Below, piece after piece: positions 16,560 to 24,673 of a DNA stretch of 41,661 nucleotides. The notes beneath the pieces are model-generated. The model searched no databases. It was given only the letters and a program-made list of their open reading frames with translations, and was not told where the DNA came from. Made by a program: the position numbers and the translations under genes. Positions within the stretch are counted from its first letter, which is position 1; each line of letters starts with the position of its first letter. This DNA comes from Oceanospirillaceae bacterium. GTDB taxonomy: Bacteria; Pseudomonadota; Gammaproteobacteria; Pseudomonadales; Balneatricaceae. Location: NCBI GenBank assembly GCA_013215445.1, contig JABSRA010000041.1:1-41661 (forward strand), given 5' to 3'.

Positions 16560-16608
16560 AACTCCTTTTATACACCAAAGGCAAAAAACAAGGCCTGACC
16601 CCGGCCCC
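16560..16608 (+). repeat. REP-type sequence, solo copy
   Basis: ACTCCTTTTATACACCAAAG...CAAGGCCTGACCCCGGCCCC closely matches the 5' flank of the RAYT gene remnant at 28591-28636, which has ACTCCTTATACACC...CAAGACCTGACCCCGCCCC. A dispersed end-sequence of the RAYT family without its transposase. Confidence 0.65.
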
Positions 16609-16624
16609 AGTTTAAAATCAATGC

Positions 16625-16720
16625 ATTAGAATGATTCCGGTTGATGGTAAACACCTATTCCGGAAATTAAGGTAAAAGTGTTCACGTTAGGCCGGAATAT
16701 GTACTCAGAGTAAATTGACC
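16625..16720. repeat. Repeated CCGGAAT motifs, possible IS21-type end remnant, plus solo MITE end
   Basis: On the minus strand the motifs GTGAACAC...CCGGAAT and AGGTGTTTACC...CCGGAAT occur in tandem (about 16631-16697), the pattern of multiple end repeats seen in some IS21-family termini. TCAGAGTAAATTGA at 16705-16718 matches the terminal repeat of the MITE family but has no partner. No transposase gene adjoins. The IS21 reading is tentative. Confidence 0.3.
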
Positions 16721-16899
16721 CAATCAAGTACTTTATAAACGAAAATTTATTGGGTATGATGCTGAAGTCATTTTCTGATAAGAACATTAAGCCGCATCAG
16801 TTCGCATCCTTCGGTTGTTGGGACGTCTTTTACCTCGCTCGTCTCTCGCTCTTTTACAGCAATCCCAAGTAAAGTCGTTGTGTGCTAAAGGAATTAAAT

Positions 16900-17307
16900 A
16901 TGAATATAAATTTAAAGAGCGTCAATGGCGTGGAAATTCAAAAGAAGCACAAGGCAAGCTGTCACTGCGGATCGGTTGAACTTCTGCTAGATTTACCTGA
17001 TGGTCTGATTAATTTACGCCGATGCGACTGCTCAATGTGTCGCAGGCGTGGTGCAATAGCGGCTTCCATTCCTCTATCTGGAATTACGATTGTAAAAGGC
17101 AGCGAAGTTCTAAAGCTATACCAATTCAACACAAAAGCCGCAAAGCACTATTTTTGCAGTAACTGCGGTATTTACACTCACCATCAGCGCAGATTGAACC
17201 CAACAGAATGTGGGGTTAACGTAGCTTGTCTTGAAGGAATAAACCCTTTAAAAATAAAGGATATTCCTACCTCTGATGGTGTGAACCACCCAGCAGATAG
17301 AAAGTAG
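16900..17307 (+). CDS. GFA/CENP-V-type zinc protein
   Basis: A 135-residue member of the GFA (glutathione-dependent formaldehyde-activating, DUF636) family. The zinc-binding cysteines are all present: SCHCGSVE near the start, CDCSMCRRRG, and YFCSNCGIYTHH. The family is broad, and only some members act on formaldehyde-glutathione adducts; others are uncharacterised. ATG 16900 follows AAAGGAA (16888-16894); an in-frame GTG at 16882 is not needed. Single gene, convergent with the ABC transporter genes. Confidence 0.88.
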   Translation: MNINLKSVNGVEIQKKHKASCHCGSVELLLDLPDGLINLRRCDCSMCRRRGAIAASIPLSGITIVKGSEVLKLYQFNTKAAKHYFCSNCGIYTHHQRRLNPTECGVNVACLEGINPLKIKDIPTSDGVNHPADRK

Positions 17308-17415
17308 TCTAAATCAAAGCCGCTGGTGAGCAAAGTAGTTAAGAATCTAGACCTAATTCGCTCAGTTCACTCAGCACAATATCTGCTGAACCGCCCACTG
17401 CCATTAGAGGTTTTT

Positions 17416-17490
17416 CTCCCTGACAAAAATCCCGCTGTAACCAGGAATTGTTACAGCGCCTCCAAGAAAACTATACTTTTCATCAGGGAG
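17416..17490. other. Nested inverted repeats between GFA and ABC genes
   Basis: An inner perfect 9 bp pair CGCTGTAAC (17433-17441) / GTTACAGCG (17450-17458) with an 8 nt loop lies inside an outer 8 bp pair CTCCCTGA (17416-17423) / TCAGGGAG (17483-17490). The region lies between two convergent genes. It may be a bidirectional terminator or a structured RNA, but there is no classical U tract. Confidence 0.5.
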
Positions 17491-17571
17491 TTCACGCTCC
17501 GTCTCGGATAGCCCCTGTAGCTACCACACCGTCAGCAATGACAACATCGTAGCTAGAATAACTATCCAAAC

Positions 17572-18381
17572 TTACACTCTCCAATTAAGCAATTTACGCT
17601 CGAAATAACCAATAAAAGCACTCATTAACAAACCGATAACTGACAGGATAACGACCCCGACAAATAATCTCTCTAAATCGTATAAAGAGCCTGCTTCAAG
17701 AATGTAGGCACCTATTCCATACTCAGCACCGAGCATTTCAGCAGCAACCAATAGGATAATGGCAATGGCTATTGATATCCTCAAACCAGATAAAATACCC
17801 GCTAATGCACCAGGAAATACAATTTTTCTAACGATTGAAAACCAAGAAAGTCCAAAACTTTGACCCATTCTGATCAATGTTCTATCAACATTATCAACCG
17901 CTCCGTAAGTGGCAACCACGGTTGGTGTAAAAGTTCCAAAGGCAATTAATGCATATTTAGACGTCTCATCAATGCCAAACCAAATGACAAATAACGGCAA
18001 CAAAGCAATTTTAGGAATAGGAAAAAGAGCGGCCACAAGAGGCACTAATCCAGCCCTTACATAAGAAAACAAACCAATCATAATGCCAACACTGACACCC
18101 AGACTAATACCAATAATACTTCCTATGACCAACCTTGATAAGCTGGGAATTAAGTGCTGCCAAAGTAGCCCTGATTCATATAGCTCACTAAATGTTATTA
18201 AAACATCTGATGGTTTAGGCAATGTCAGGTTGGAAATAAATCCAGTTTGTGTGCCAAGTTCAACCATTAAAATTAAAACAACAAAGACTGCCAATCCAAC
18301 CCACCTGTGGGGTTTAGGTGCAAAACCACCGCCCCGATATTTAACCACTTCTGGTCTTTCAACATTTAATTTGTCAGACAT
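17572..18381 (-). CDS. ABC transporter permease (SsuC/TauC/ThiX type)
   Basis: Inner-membrane permease of 269 residues with about six membrane segments (first about 28-48). The BPD-transport EAA region reads SFGLSWFSIVRKIVFPGALAG near residues 173-193, the loop that contacts the ATPase. The family moves sulfonates, nitrate, pyrimidine precursors or related small molecules. It overlaps the ATPase gene by 8 bp on the minus strand, so transcription runs GntR, binding protein, ATPase, permease. Substrate not predictable from this subunit. Confidence 0.9.
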   Translation of the reverse strand: MSDKLNVERPEVVKYRGGGFAPKPHRWVGLAVFVVLILMVELGTQTGFISNLTLPKPSDVLITFSELYESGLLWQHLIPSLSRLVIGSIIGISLGVSVGIMIGLFSYVRAGLVPLVAALFPIPKIALLPLFVIWFGIDETSKYALIAFGTFTPTVVATYGAVDNVDRTLIRMGQSFGLSWFSIVRKIVFPGALAGILSGLRISIAIAIILLVAAEMLGAEYGIGAYILEAGSLYDLERLFVGVVILSVIGLLMSAFIGYFERKLLNWRV

Positions 18382-19141
18382 TAATTAACTCCAAATCAGC
18401 GGCCTTTGCCTCGTTGCGCATAATTTCCCAAAGGTATTTTCGTTGCTTTTCTAATTCAGCATTACCATATCCTCGATCCTTAAGTGGAATGTCTATAGTC
18501 ACAACTTCACGAATTTCACCAGGGCGGCGTGACAGTACCAAAATGGAATGTCCCAACCGTACCGCTTCTTCTAAATTATGGGTGACATAGACGGCGGTGA
18601 AAGGTTTTTTTGACCATAAATCAACCAAATCATCAATAAGCAATTCTCGTGTTTGGCTATCCAGTGCTGACAATGGCTCATCTAACAACATAACAGCTGG
18701 ATTCACCGCCAGCGCTCTTGCAATTGCTACTCGTTGTTTCATACCACCAGATAGTTGTTTGGGAAGTGCATTTTTAAAATCTGCCAGGTTAGTGCGACTT
18801 AAAACGTCATCTATAATTTTGTTGGCTTTTGCGCCTCGTATCCCATGATCTTCCAATACTAATGAGATGTTGCCGCCCACCGTTCGCCATGGCAAAAGTG
18901 CAAAATCTTGGAAGACAAATGTCATAGGATTTAATGAATCTTTTGGCACAGCCCCTAGCTGCAAAACTTCACCTGAAGTTGGGCGTTCTAACCCGCCAAT
19001 AAAACGTAATAGCGTGGATTTTCCGCAGCCAGATGGTCCGACAATACAAACGATTTTTCCAGATTCAATATTGAATGATATGTTTTTGATTACTTCGACA
19101 CTGCCATATGAATGGCAGATATTGGATAGTTGAATGTCCAT
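18374..19141 (-). CDS. ABC transporter ATPase (SsuB/TauB type)
   Basis: Nucleotide-binding subunit, about 255 residues. Walker A GPSGCGKST near 34-42, Q-loop FQDFALLPW, signature LSGGMKQRVAIARAL, Walker B VMLLDEPLSALD and the H-loop YVTHNLEEA are all intact. ATG 19141 is favoured over TTG 19153 because GGAA precedes it. It works with the adjacent permease and the secreted binding protein. Confidence 0.93.
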   Translation of the reverse strand: MDIQLSNICHSYGSVEVIKNISFNIESGKIVCIVGPSGCGKSTLLRFIGGLERPTSGEVLQLGAVPKDSLNPMTFVFQDFALLPWRTVGGNISLVLEDHGIRGAKANKIIDDVLSRTNLADFKNALPKQLSGGMKQRVAIARALAVNPAVMLLDEPLSALDSQTRELLIDDLVDLWSKKPFTAVYVTHNLEEAVRLGHSILVLSRRPGEIREVVTIDIPLKDRGYGNAELEKQRKYLWEIMRNEAKAADLELINV

Positions 19142-19207
19142 TATAGTTTCCAAATAATTCGAGGCGATGGACGCCTCGAATATCTATTAATATTTTAGAT
19201 CGAAAAA

Positions 19208-20224
19208 CTATATGGTTTTGACGTAACTAGTATCAACAAGCGTATCCATCGTAATGTTCTTATCAACCAAACCTTCAGATTTAAACCAATCCAGTTGTTC
19301 AGTAATAGACTTCATGTTAATGCCGGCATTGGCGTTTAAGCGCATAGAACCGTTGATAATTGAAGGAGCTGCCTTTTCTAACGGGCGATCTGCGTAAACA
19401 TATTTATGAATAATATCAACCATTGCATCGATACCCTCACTACCTAGCGTTTTATCAACCATCGCGGCGTTGTAATCATCAACACCTTTTGAAAATCCCG
19501 CTAAGAAATCTCTGGTCATGCCTTTTTCTTGCGCGGCAATTTTGGCTGAGGTAAAAACAGTGGTCACTTGGTAATCAGGTAAATAGTCTGAAACATTGCC
19601 AATGATATGTGCTGCTCCTGCTGCCGCTAAAGGTTTTGCAATATGCGGCACAATAGACCAAGCATCAATTTGACTCGATTTAAGAGTACCAATTATTGTC
19701 CCCACTTTTTGTAACGGTTTAAACTTCACGCTAACTTTTTCTTGGCCACTGATTTTTGAACCCATGAAATGGAATGAAGAGCCAGCTGTTGTGATACCAA
19801 ATGTTTTCCCCTCTAATGCTGCAGGTGAGGTTAAACCCGCTTCAAATGCTGCATTTGAGGCCAATATTTTCTGGCCTTCAATTCCTTTTTCTTCAGAAAG
19901 GCCGCCACCAATAACCTTAATAGCACCTTTGTCAGCTAATGATATTAAGCCGCCTGAAATTGCAGTTATCGCATAATCAATATCACCAGAGGCAATGGCA
20001 ACCGCCATTGGAGTAGCTGCTTGAAAGAACCTTAATTCTACATTAAGACCTGCTTCTGCAAAATATAACTTCTCAACAGCGACAAAACTAGCAGCATGAC
20101 TGGTGAAACGTAATGCTCCAACTTTTATGGTGCGGTTAGCCGAAAATGCAGGCATCGGAAGCAGCGAAGCTGCGGCAGTCCCGCCTATTAACGCTAATAC
20201 TTTACGCCTATTTAAATTCGTCAT
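19208..20224 (-). CDS. ABC transporter substrate-binding protein (NMT1/SsuA-like)
   Basis: Secreted receptor of 338 residues. The N-terminus NLNRRKVLALIGGTAAA has a twin-arginine followed by a hydrophobic stretch and AFSA cleavage region, suggesting Tat export. The mature start RTIKVGALRFTSHAASFVAVEKLYFAEAG matches the NMT1/SsuA fold, as do QKVGTIIGTLKSSQIDAW and the ~310-residue mature length. Related proteins bind sulfonates, thiamine-pyrimidine precursors or aromatic acids; none can be chosen here. AAGGAG stands just before the ATG. It is 66 bp from the ATPase gene and downstream of the GntR gene. Confidence 0.88.
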   Translation of the reverse strand: MTNLNRRKVLALIGGTAAASLLPMPAFSANRTIKVGALRFTSHAASFVAVEKLYFAEAGLNVELRFFQAATPMAVAIASGDIDYAITAISGGLISLADKGAIKVIGGGLSEEKGIEGQKILASNAAFEAGLTSPAALEGKTFGITTAGSSFHFMGSKISGQEKVSVKFKPLQKVGTIIGTLKSSQIDAWSIVPHIAKPLAAAGAAHIIGNVSDYLPDYQVTTVFTSAKIAAQEKGMTRDFLAGFSKGVDDYNAAMVDKTLGSEGIDAMVDIIHKYVYADRPLEKAAPSIINGSMRLNANAGINMKSITEQLDWFKSEGLVDKNITMDTLVDTSYVKTI

Positions 20225-20270
20225 GATGTTCTCCTTTTTATTTTTATCTGTTAGTGTTTGATTGTAAATT

Positions 20271-20897
20271 TTATTGTTCGCCTTTAATCTCGGCCTCTAT
20301 TTCGGCTTCCAAGGTCAACAACGCTGTTTCTATATCACCTGCTAGAATACATTCTAGGAGTTTCTTTTGTCGCTGTGCGCGCGCTGCAAAATTTAATTTC
20401 CCCTCTCTTAACAAAGCCAACCGATAGCGCCTAGACTGATCAAAAAATTTCTGTTGAAGATCAATTAACCTAGACGAGTTAGAGGCTTCTAGTAGCGAGG
20501 CATAGAAAGCACGGCTAGCTTCGTCCCACTCCAAAGCACTGAGATCATCCGCTTCTATAGCCACGACCTCCTCTGCTTTTTTTAAAGCGTGATGCGCGGC
20601 CATAATACGACCTTCCCAATGAACATTTCTCTGTTCCATGGCCCATGCAAGCCCAGTTTTTTCTATTTCAATACGCACTCGCATGACGTCTTTTAAGTCA
20701 TCTTCTGTTGCCGATGTTACCCTAAAGCCTCTTTGCGCTGTTGCTTCTACCAAACCTTCAGAATCCAGCATTCTAAGTGTTTCTCGCATAGAGTGGTTTG
20801 AGCCTCCATAGCGTTGACGCAAAGCCTCTATTTTTAATTTTTCATCGGGACGCAACACACCAAACGAAATATCTCTTCGCAATGCAGAGGCCAGCAT
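20271..20897 (-). CDS. GntR-family regulator, FCD subfamily
   Basis: Winged-helix regulator for the adjoining ABC transporter. The HTH (GVLRPDEKLKIEALRQRYG...SMRETLRMLDSEGLVEA) begins almost at residue 14, earlier than normal, so ATG 20897 probably cuts off the first helix. The frame continues upstream (FSKKKTDDETVVA) with no ATG, GTG or TTG; an ATT at 20942 has AGGG seven bases before it and may be the true start. The C-terminal FCD domain (WDEASRAFYASLLEASNS) is normal in length. First gene of the minus-strand operon; 46 bp separate it from the binding-protein gene. Confidence 0.85.
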   Translation of the reverse strand: MLASALRRDISFGVLRPDEKLKIEALRQRYGGSNHSMRETLRMLDSEGLVEATAQRGFRVTSATEDDLKDVMRVRIEIEKTGLAWAMEQRNVHWEGRIMAAHHALKKAEEVVAIEADDLSALEWDEASRAFYASLLEASNSSRLIDLQQKFFDQSRRYRLALLREGKLNFAARAQRQKKLLECILAGDIETALLTLEAEIEAEIKGEQ

Positions 20898-21451
20898 TGC
20901 AACGACTGTTTCGTCATCTGTTTTTTTCTTGGAAAAAATAATAAATACACCCTATTAATGAAAATGTTGAGTATTTTTGATATTACACCATATAATTGCT
21001 GAATCAACCCCTAAAAATATTAATGGGATTAATATGGATAACTCAGGGAAAACCAAACTTATCTCGATAGTTGAAATCGAGTCTCTCAGGCCTTCAGCCC
21101 TCGAGAAGTGAATGACTAGCTATAAGCTCGTACTATTGATGCGGTAATGGGTGACTAGATATTGAGCCAAAGGCGTATGGGGGCAAAAGCAAGGAAGAAC
21201 GGGGTCACCCCTTAGAAGTTTCCGGTCAAGTGGCAATGAGGGTCCCTTGCTCTTTCATTGAAAGATCAAGTATCGATCTCTTAAACTAACTTTTTAAGTA
21301 TCAGCAGCACCTGAAGTTACATGGTCGGTGCCAAAAAAATGCACCAGTCACCCATCTGATTTTAGACTTTTCCACCAAGTTATTGATAGATTGGTGGCTG
21401 CCCTTGGCTAATGATAAAAGTAGCCTGCCACTGAGACTTGTTAACTGCAGT
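20898..21451. other. Intergenic region upstream of the GntR gene
   Basis: Holds the promoter region of the minus-strand transporter operon, including the inverted repeat at 21017-21035. The stretch 21040-21450 shows no gene, no clear hairpin and no element I recognise. Confidence 0.45.
21017..21035. promoter_or_regulatory. ATATTAAT inverted repeat, possible operator
   Basis: ATATTAAT (21017-21024), GGG, ATTAATAT (21028-21035): perfect 8 bp arms 120 bp upstream of the GntR gene. It could be that regulator's own operator. AT-rich arms make chance occurrence more likely than for the palindrome at 9065. Confidence 0.4.
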
Positions 21452-21727
21452 TTATACCAAGCGTATTTCTAGTTTTTTTCCTAAAGCGGATGCAAACTTC
21501 TCTAGAGTCGAGAGTTTTATATCTTCTGAATGGTTCTCTATCCGAGAAATCGCACTTTTCTGCGTATGTAATTTATCTGCAAGATCTAACTGAGTATAAC
21601 CGGCAGCTTTACGGGCCTCTTTTAAAAGCACCCCAAACTTAAAAGCTTGATAGCCTTCTTCAAAATTTTCGGCAAACTCAGAGTCTGCTGCCTTACGTTT
21701 TGACAAATATTGTTGAAGATCACTCAT
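21452..21727 (-). CDS. XRE-family antitoxin (HigA-like)
   Basis: A 91-residue helix-turn-helix protein. The HTH lies at about 31-85: [20 protein letters not shown], then [20 protein letters not shown]. It follows the toxin gene with a 4 bp overlap (ATGA), the toxin-first order typical of HigBA modules. It is expected to bind and inhibit the toxin and to repress the shared promoter. Confidence 0.9.
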   Translation of the reverse strand: MSDLQQYLSKRKAADSEFAENFEEGYQAFKFGVLLKEARKAAGYTQLDLADKLHTQKSAISRIENHSEDIKLSTLEKFASALGKKLEIRLV

Positions 21728-22074
21728 GATAATTTTCTCTGTAAATAGTCTTTCTTACGAGCCTCTGCTAATTTAATATCCCTTGGTGGTGTTTTTTGAG
21801 TCTTTTTCTGAAACCCATGATTCAACACTACCAAGTTATCACCCTCAAAAAATCCAAGCAGTCGAAAGATATTTCCACCAACTTGAATCCTTACTTCCCA
21901 AATATCATCGGTATTTACAAGCTTCTTCAGATACGTTGTTGGGATGATATCTAAATCTTCGATCAGCAGGAGTACCCAGGCAATTTTTTTCGCTTGCTTT
22001 GCGCTTAATGAATCTAAAAAATCTTCTATTGGACATTTCCCAATATCAGTTCGATAAAATTCAATTTTTTTCAT
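21724..22074 (-). CDS. HigB/Gp49-like toxin (RelE superfamily)
   Basis: A 116-residue protein of the phage-derived Gp49-like/HigB family: [20 protein letters not shown] at the start, [20 protein letters not shown] (82-101 region) and [23 protein letters not shown] at the end, the last block being the most conserved part with basic residues expected for ribosome-dependent mRNA cleavage. Paired with the XRE antitoxin gene. The promoter would lie at about 22080-22130, next to a MITE copy. Confidence 0.9.
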   Translation of the reverse strand: MKKIEFYRTDIGKCPIEDFLDSLSAKQAKKIAWVLLLIEDLDIIPTTYLKKLVNTDDIWEVRIQVGGNIFRLLGFFEGDNLVVLNHGFQKKTQKTPPRDIKLAEARKKDYLQRKLS

Positions 22075-22128
22075 ACAAGAAAGTTAACATGAAGGTGAAC
22101 TTTCGTCAAGATTTGAAGGCTGCTCGAA

Positions 22129-22303
22129 ATCAATAGCAATCAACAGTAAATTTATTTACCCACAAATCAATCCCTACCCTACCCTTCTGATGTATCTAAG
22201 ATTTATTGTTGCCACCACGCTGAAATTGACTGACCGGCCATTTCTTTGATCACAAAACACTCAGGAAAATTTATCCATATCAATTTACTCTGACCCCATT
22301 GAC
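22129..22303. repeat. MITE-like element, copy 1
   Basis: About 175 bp with a degenerate left end and an intact right end ATCAATTTACTCTGACCCC followed by ATTGA. Internal sequence (CCCACAAATCAATCCCTACC..., GCCACCACGCTG, TTGACTGACC) matches the copies at 26.8, 33.8, 36.9 and 41.4 kb. No coding capacity. Confidence 0.85.
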
Positions 22304-22306
22304 CCT

Positions 22307-23770
22307 TTATGGCTGTAAGGTTTGCGATAACTTTTCTATGGATAGGGTTATTTCTTGTAGGTTAAGTGCGCCAAAACCAAAGCGAATATGAGTGGGATGC
22401 GCCGCTGAGTCAGCGGAGTAAAGTGTACTTAAACTTGAGTCTTTAAGCTGTAAATTGGTTATTTCTTTCCCGGCGACGAGTTTTGAAATGTCGACCCAAA
22501 GTGCCATTCCGCCAGTGGGTAAATTGAATGAAATATTATCGCCAAATACCCGAGAAAACTCATTGGCGGCAAAATTCCTGCGCGCTTCATATTGCTTCCT
22601 GGTTTTACGAATATGCCGTTTCACCTCTCCCGATTCCATTAAATCAGAGAGTACGTGCTCAGTGATGGTGTTGCCTTGTCTGTCGATGAGAACAATCTCT
22701 TGCGCTGCTCTTTCAATAAATTTTTCATCAGCAGCTAGATACCCAAGTCTTAGACCTGGTGCGAATACCTTTGACATGGAACCAATGTGCACAACATGTT
22801 CTGAATTAGGCAGACTTGCCAGCGGCGGGATCGGGTTGGCTTGGTAATGAAACTCGTGATCATAATCGTCTTCTATCACCGAAAACTGATATTGCTTAGC
22901 TAATTGCAGTAGAGCGAGCCTTCTCTCCATCGGTAAAGTGACAGTGGTAGGATATTGATGATGAGGGGTAATATATATCCCCGCGACTTCATGTTGGGTT
23001 AATAGTTTCTGTAGCGCGATGATATTTAAACCTTGGTGATCTAATTTACAGGTTAATATTTTAAAGCCATTTGATTCAAATGCTGCTTTTGCTGGCGCAT
23101 AACACAGCTCTTCGACAACAATAGCGCCTCTCTTTGGGTCTAGCACTCTAGAGGCCAAGTATATTCCCATTTGACTGCCCCTAACGATGCAAATCTGTTC
23201 GGTAGAACAGTTCATAAATCGATCACCAGACAACATTTTTTGGATAGAATCTCTTAACACTTTGGCCCCCCTAGGATCCCCGTAACCTAAGTTTGAATGA
23301 CGACTTAAGCTGATACAGGCTCTTCTATACGCGCGGGCCAGTATTTTATAAGGGATCAGTCGGGTATCTGGGATACCGTCATTTTCAACGGATAGAGTGA
23401 TACCGCTAACAAATGAATCTTGATAAATACTTTCAACCAAACTTGAAGCGGGCTTGGTGATATGTGCATTATTTATTAGCTGCTTATTCTCATCAGTGAG
23501 CCCTTGCTCAGGCAAAATATTTGCAATAAAAGTACCCGATCTAGGTTTGCACACTAACCAGCCTTGTGCTTCAAGTTCTTCATAAACCTGCTGCACCGTT
23601 TTTCGATTAACCTTTAACTGCTTTGCCAAAACACGTGAGCCCGGCAGCATGCTACCGGGGATGAGCCGGCCATTGTTAATGTCTGTTATTAGCGTATTGA
23701 CTAGTTTTGCATGGAATGTTTTGCCGCTGCTAGCATGCAAGGAAAACTGCGTTTGCCAAGGTCTTAACAT
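22307..23770 (-). CDS. MocR-type regulator (GntR HTH fused to aminotransferase-like domain)
   Basis: 487 residues: N-terminal GntR winged helix (about 15-85, with GSRVLAKQLKVNRKTVQQVYEELEAQGWL) and a fold-type I aminotransferase-like domain that uses PLP as effector cofactor (VIEDDYDHEF, and the PLP lysine in HIGSMSKVFAPGLRLGYL). MocR proteins regulate PLP synthesis, GABA, taurine or related amino-compound catabolism. It is divergent from the class II aldolase and DHDPS-family genes, and two CTGGA half-sites lie in the shared promoter, so it most likely controls those two genes. Confidence 0.92.
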   Translation of the reverse strand: MLRPWQTQFSLHASSGKTFHAKLVNTLITDINNGRLIPGSMLPGSRVLAKQLKVNRKTVQQVYEELEAQGWLVCKPRSGTFIANILPEQGLTDENKQLINNAHITKPASSLVESIYQDSFVSGITLSVENDGIPDTRLIPYKILARAYRRACISLSRHSNLGYGDPRGAKVLRDSIQKMLSGDRFMNCSTEQICIVRGSQMGIYLASRVLDPKRGAIVVEELCYAPAKAAFESNGFKILTCKLDHQGLNIIALQKLLTQHEVAGIYITPHHQYPTTVTLPMERRLALLQLAKQYQFSVIEDDYDHEFHYQANPIPPLASLPNSEHVVHIGSMSKVFAPGLRLGYLAADEKFIERAAQEIVLIDRQGNTITEHVLSDLMESGEVKRHIRKTRKQYEARRNFAANEFSRVFGDNISFNLPTGGMALWVDISKLVAGKEITNLQLKDSSLSTLYSADSAAHPTHIRFGFGALNLQEITLSIEKLSQTLQP

Positions 23771-23784
23771 ATATTTCTTTCCAA

Positions 23785-23829
23785 CTGGACCATTAAACCT
23801 ACCAAATCTGGATGTTATTAGTAATCCAG
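23785..23829. promoter_or_regulatory. Divergent promoter with CTGGA(C/T) direct repeats
   Basis: CTGGACCATTAA (23785-23796) and CTGGATGTTATT (23808-23819) are direct repeats 23 bp apart; TauR-type MocR regulators bind CTGGAC-type direct repeats. The second half-site also forms an inverted pair with ATCCAG at 23824-23829. Located between the MocR and aldolase genes. Confidence 0.5.
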
Positions 23830-23887
23830 TGTGTTGCTATCTTGCCCTAGTTACCAAGGAAAAACAAAGATACGAAGGGGATTTAGG

Positions 23888-24664
23888 ATGAAAACAGCTT
23901 CATTAAGTAAAGAAGAATTAATGATAAATTCACAAACGCAGATGAAAAATATCATTGACGATATATCGCTAACGGACCGTCAGAAACTCGCGTTGACCTG
24001 TCGGATCTTATTTGACAAAGGCCATGACTCTGGATTAGCCGGGCAGATCACCTGTCGTGCCGAGCAGCCGAATACCTTCCTGACACAGAGATTTGGCTTG
24101 GGGTTTGATGAAATTAGCGCGGCTAGTTTGATCGAAGTAGATCATGATCTTAAACCATTAAATGGCGAGGGTATGGCCAACCCTGCCAATAGATTTCATA
24201 CCTGGATTTATAAAGAACATCCAGAAGTTAACTGCATTATTCACACCCATCCTACTTATATCGCCGCACTGGCAATGCTGAAAGTGCCGCTAATTATTGC
24301 TCAAATGGATACTTGTGCTCTGTATAACGATTGCTCGTTTGTCGCTGAGTGGCCAGGCGTGCCTGTGGGCAATGAAGAAGGCATGCTTATTTCGAAAGCT
24401 CTAGGTAAAAATCGTGCCGTTTTTCTTGCGCACCATGGCCAACTGGTCACCGGAAAAACGATTGAAGAAGCGTGTAATCTGGCGATCTTAATTGAACGCG
24501 CGGCTAAATTACAGTTACTGGCTATGTCTGGGGGACAAATTCAACCTCTGCCGTCGGCATTAGCACAAGAAGCTCATGATTGGCTGACTACCGATAAACG
24601 AAACAAAGTAAATTTTGCGTATTACGCAAGACAAGCACTTAAAACTCACACTGACTGTATATAG
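23888..24664 (+). CDS. Class II aldolase/adducin-family protein
   Basis: A 258-residue metal-dependent aldolase or epimerase-like protein. Zinc ligands are visible in IIHTHPTY (two His) and in LAHHGQLV. GHDSGLAGQITCR near 41-53 is the family's N-terminal block. Substrates in this family are phosphorylated or free sugars and hydroxy-keto acids; the lack of a kinase here makes a non-phosphorylated substrate plausible. ATG 23888 follows GAAGGGG; the longer frame from 23831 runs into the promoter repeats. The stop is ten bases from the next gene. Confidence 0.85.
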   Translation: MKTASLSKEELMINSQTQMKNIIDDISLTDRQKLALTCRILFDKGHDSGLAGQITCRAEQPNTFLTQRFGLGFDEISAASLIEVDHDLKPLNGEGMANPANRFHTWIYKEHPEVNCIIHTHPTYIAALAMLKVPLIIAQMDTCALYNDCSFVAEWPGVPVGNEEGMLISKALGKNRAVFLAHHGQLVTGKTIEEACNLAILIERAAKLQLLAMSGGQIQPLPSALAQEAHDWLTTDKRNKVNFAYYARQALKTHTDCI

Positions 24665-24673
24665 GAATAAATA

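Noticed and set aside
17326..17511. 61-residue ORF
   Set aside because: No ribosome site, no family resemblance, and it spans the nested inverted repeats.
22307..23770. True aminotransferase
   Set aside because: The N-terminal GntR winged helix makes it a MocR regulator, not a metabolic enzyme.
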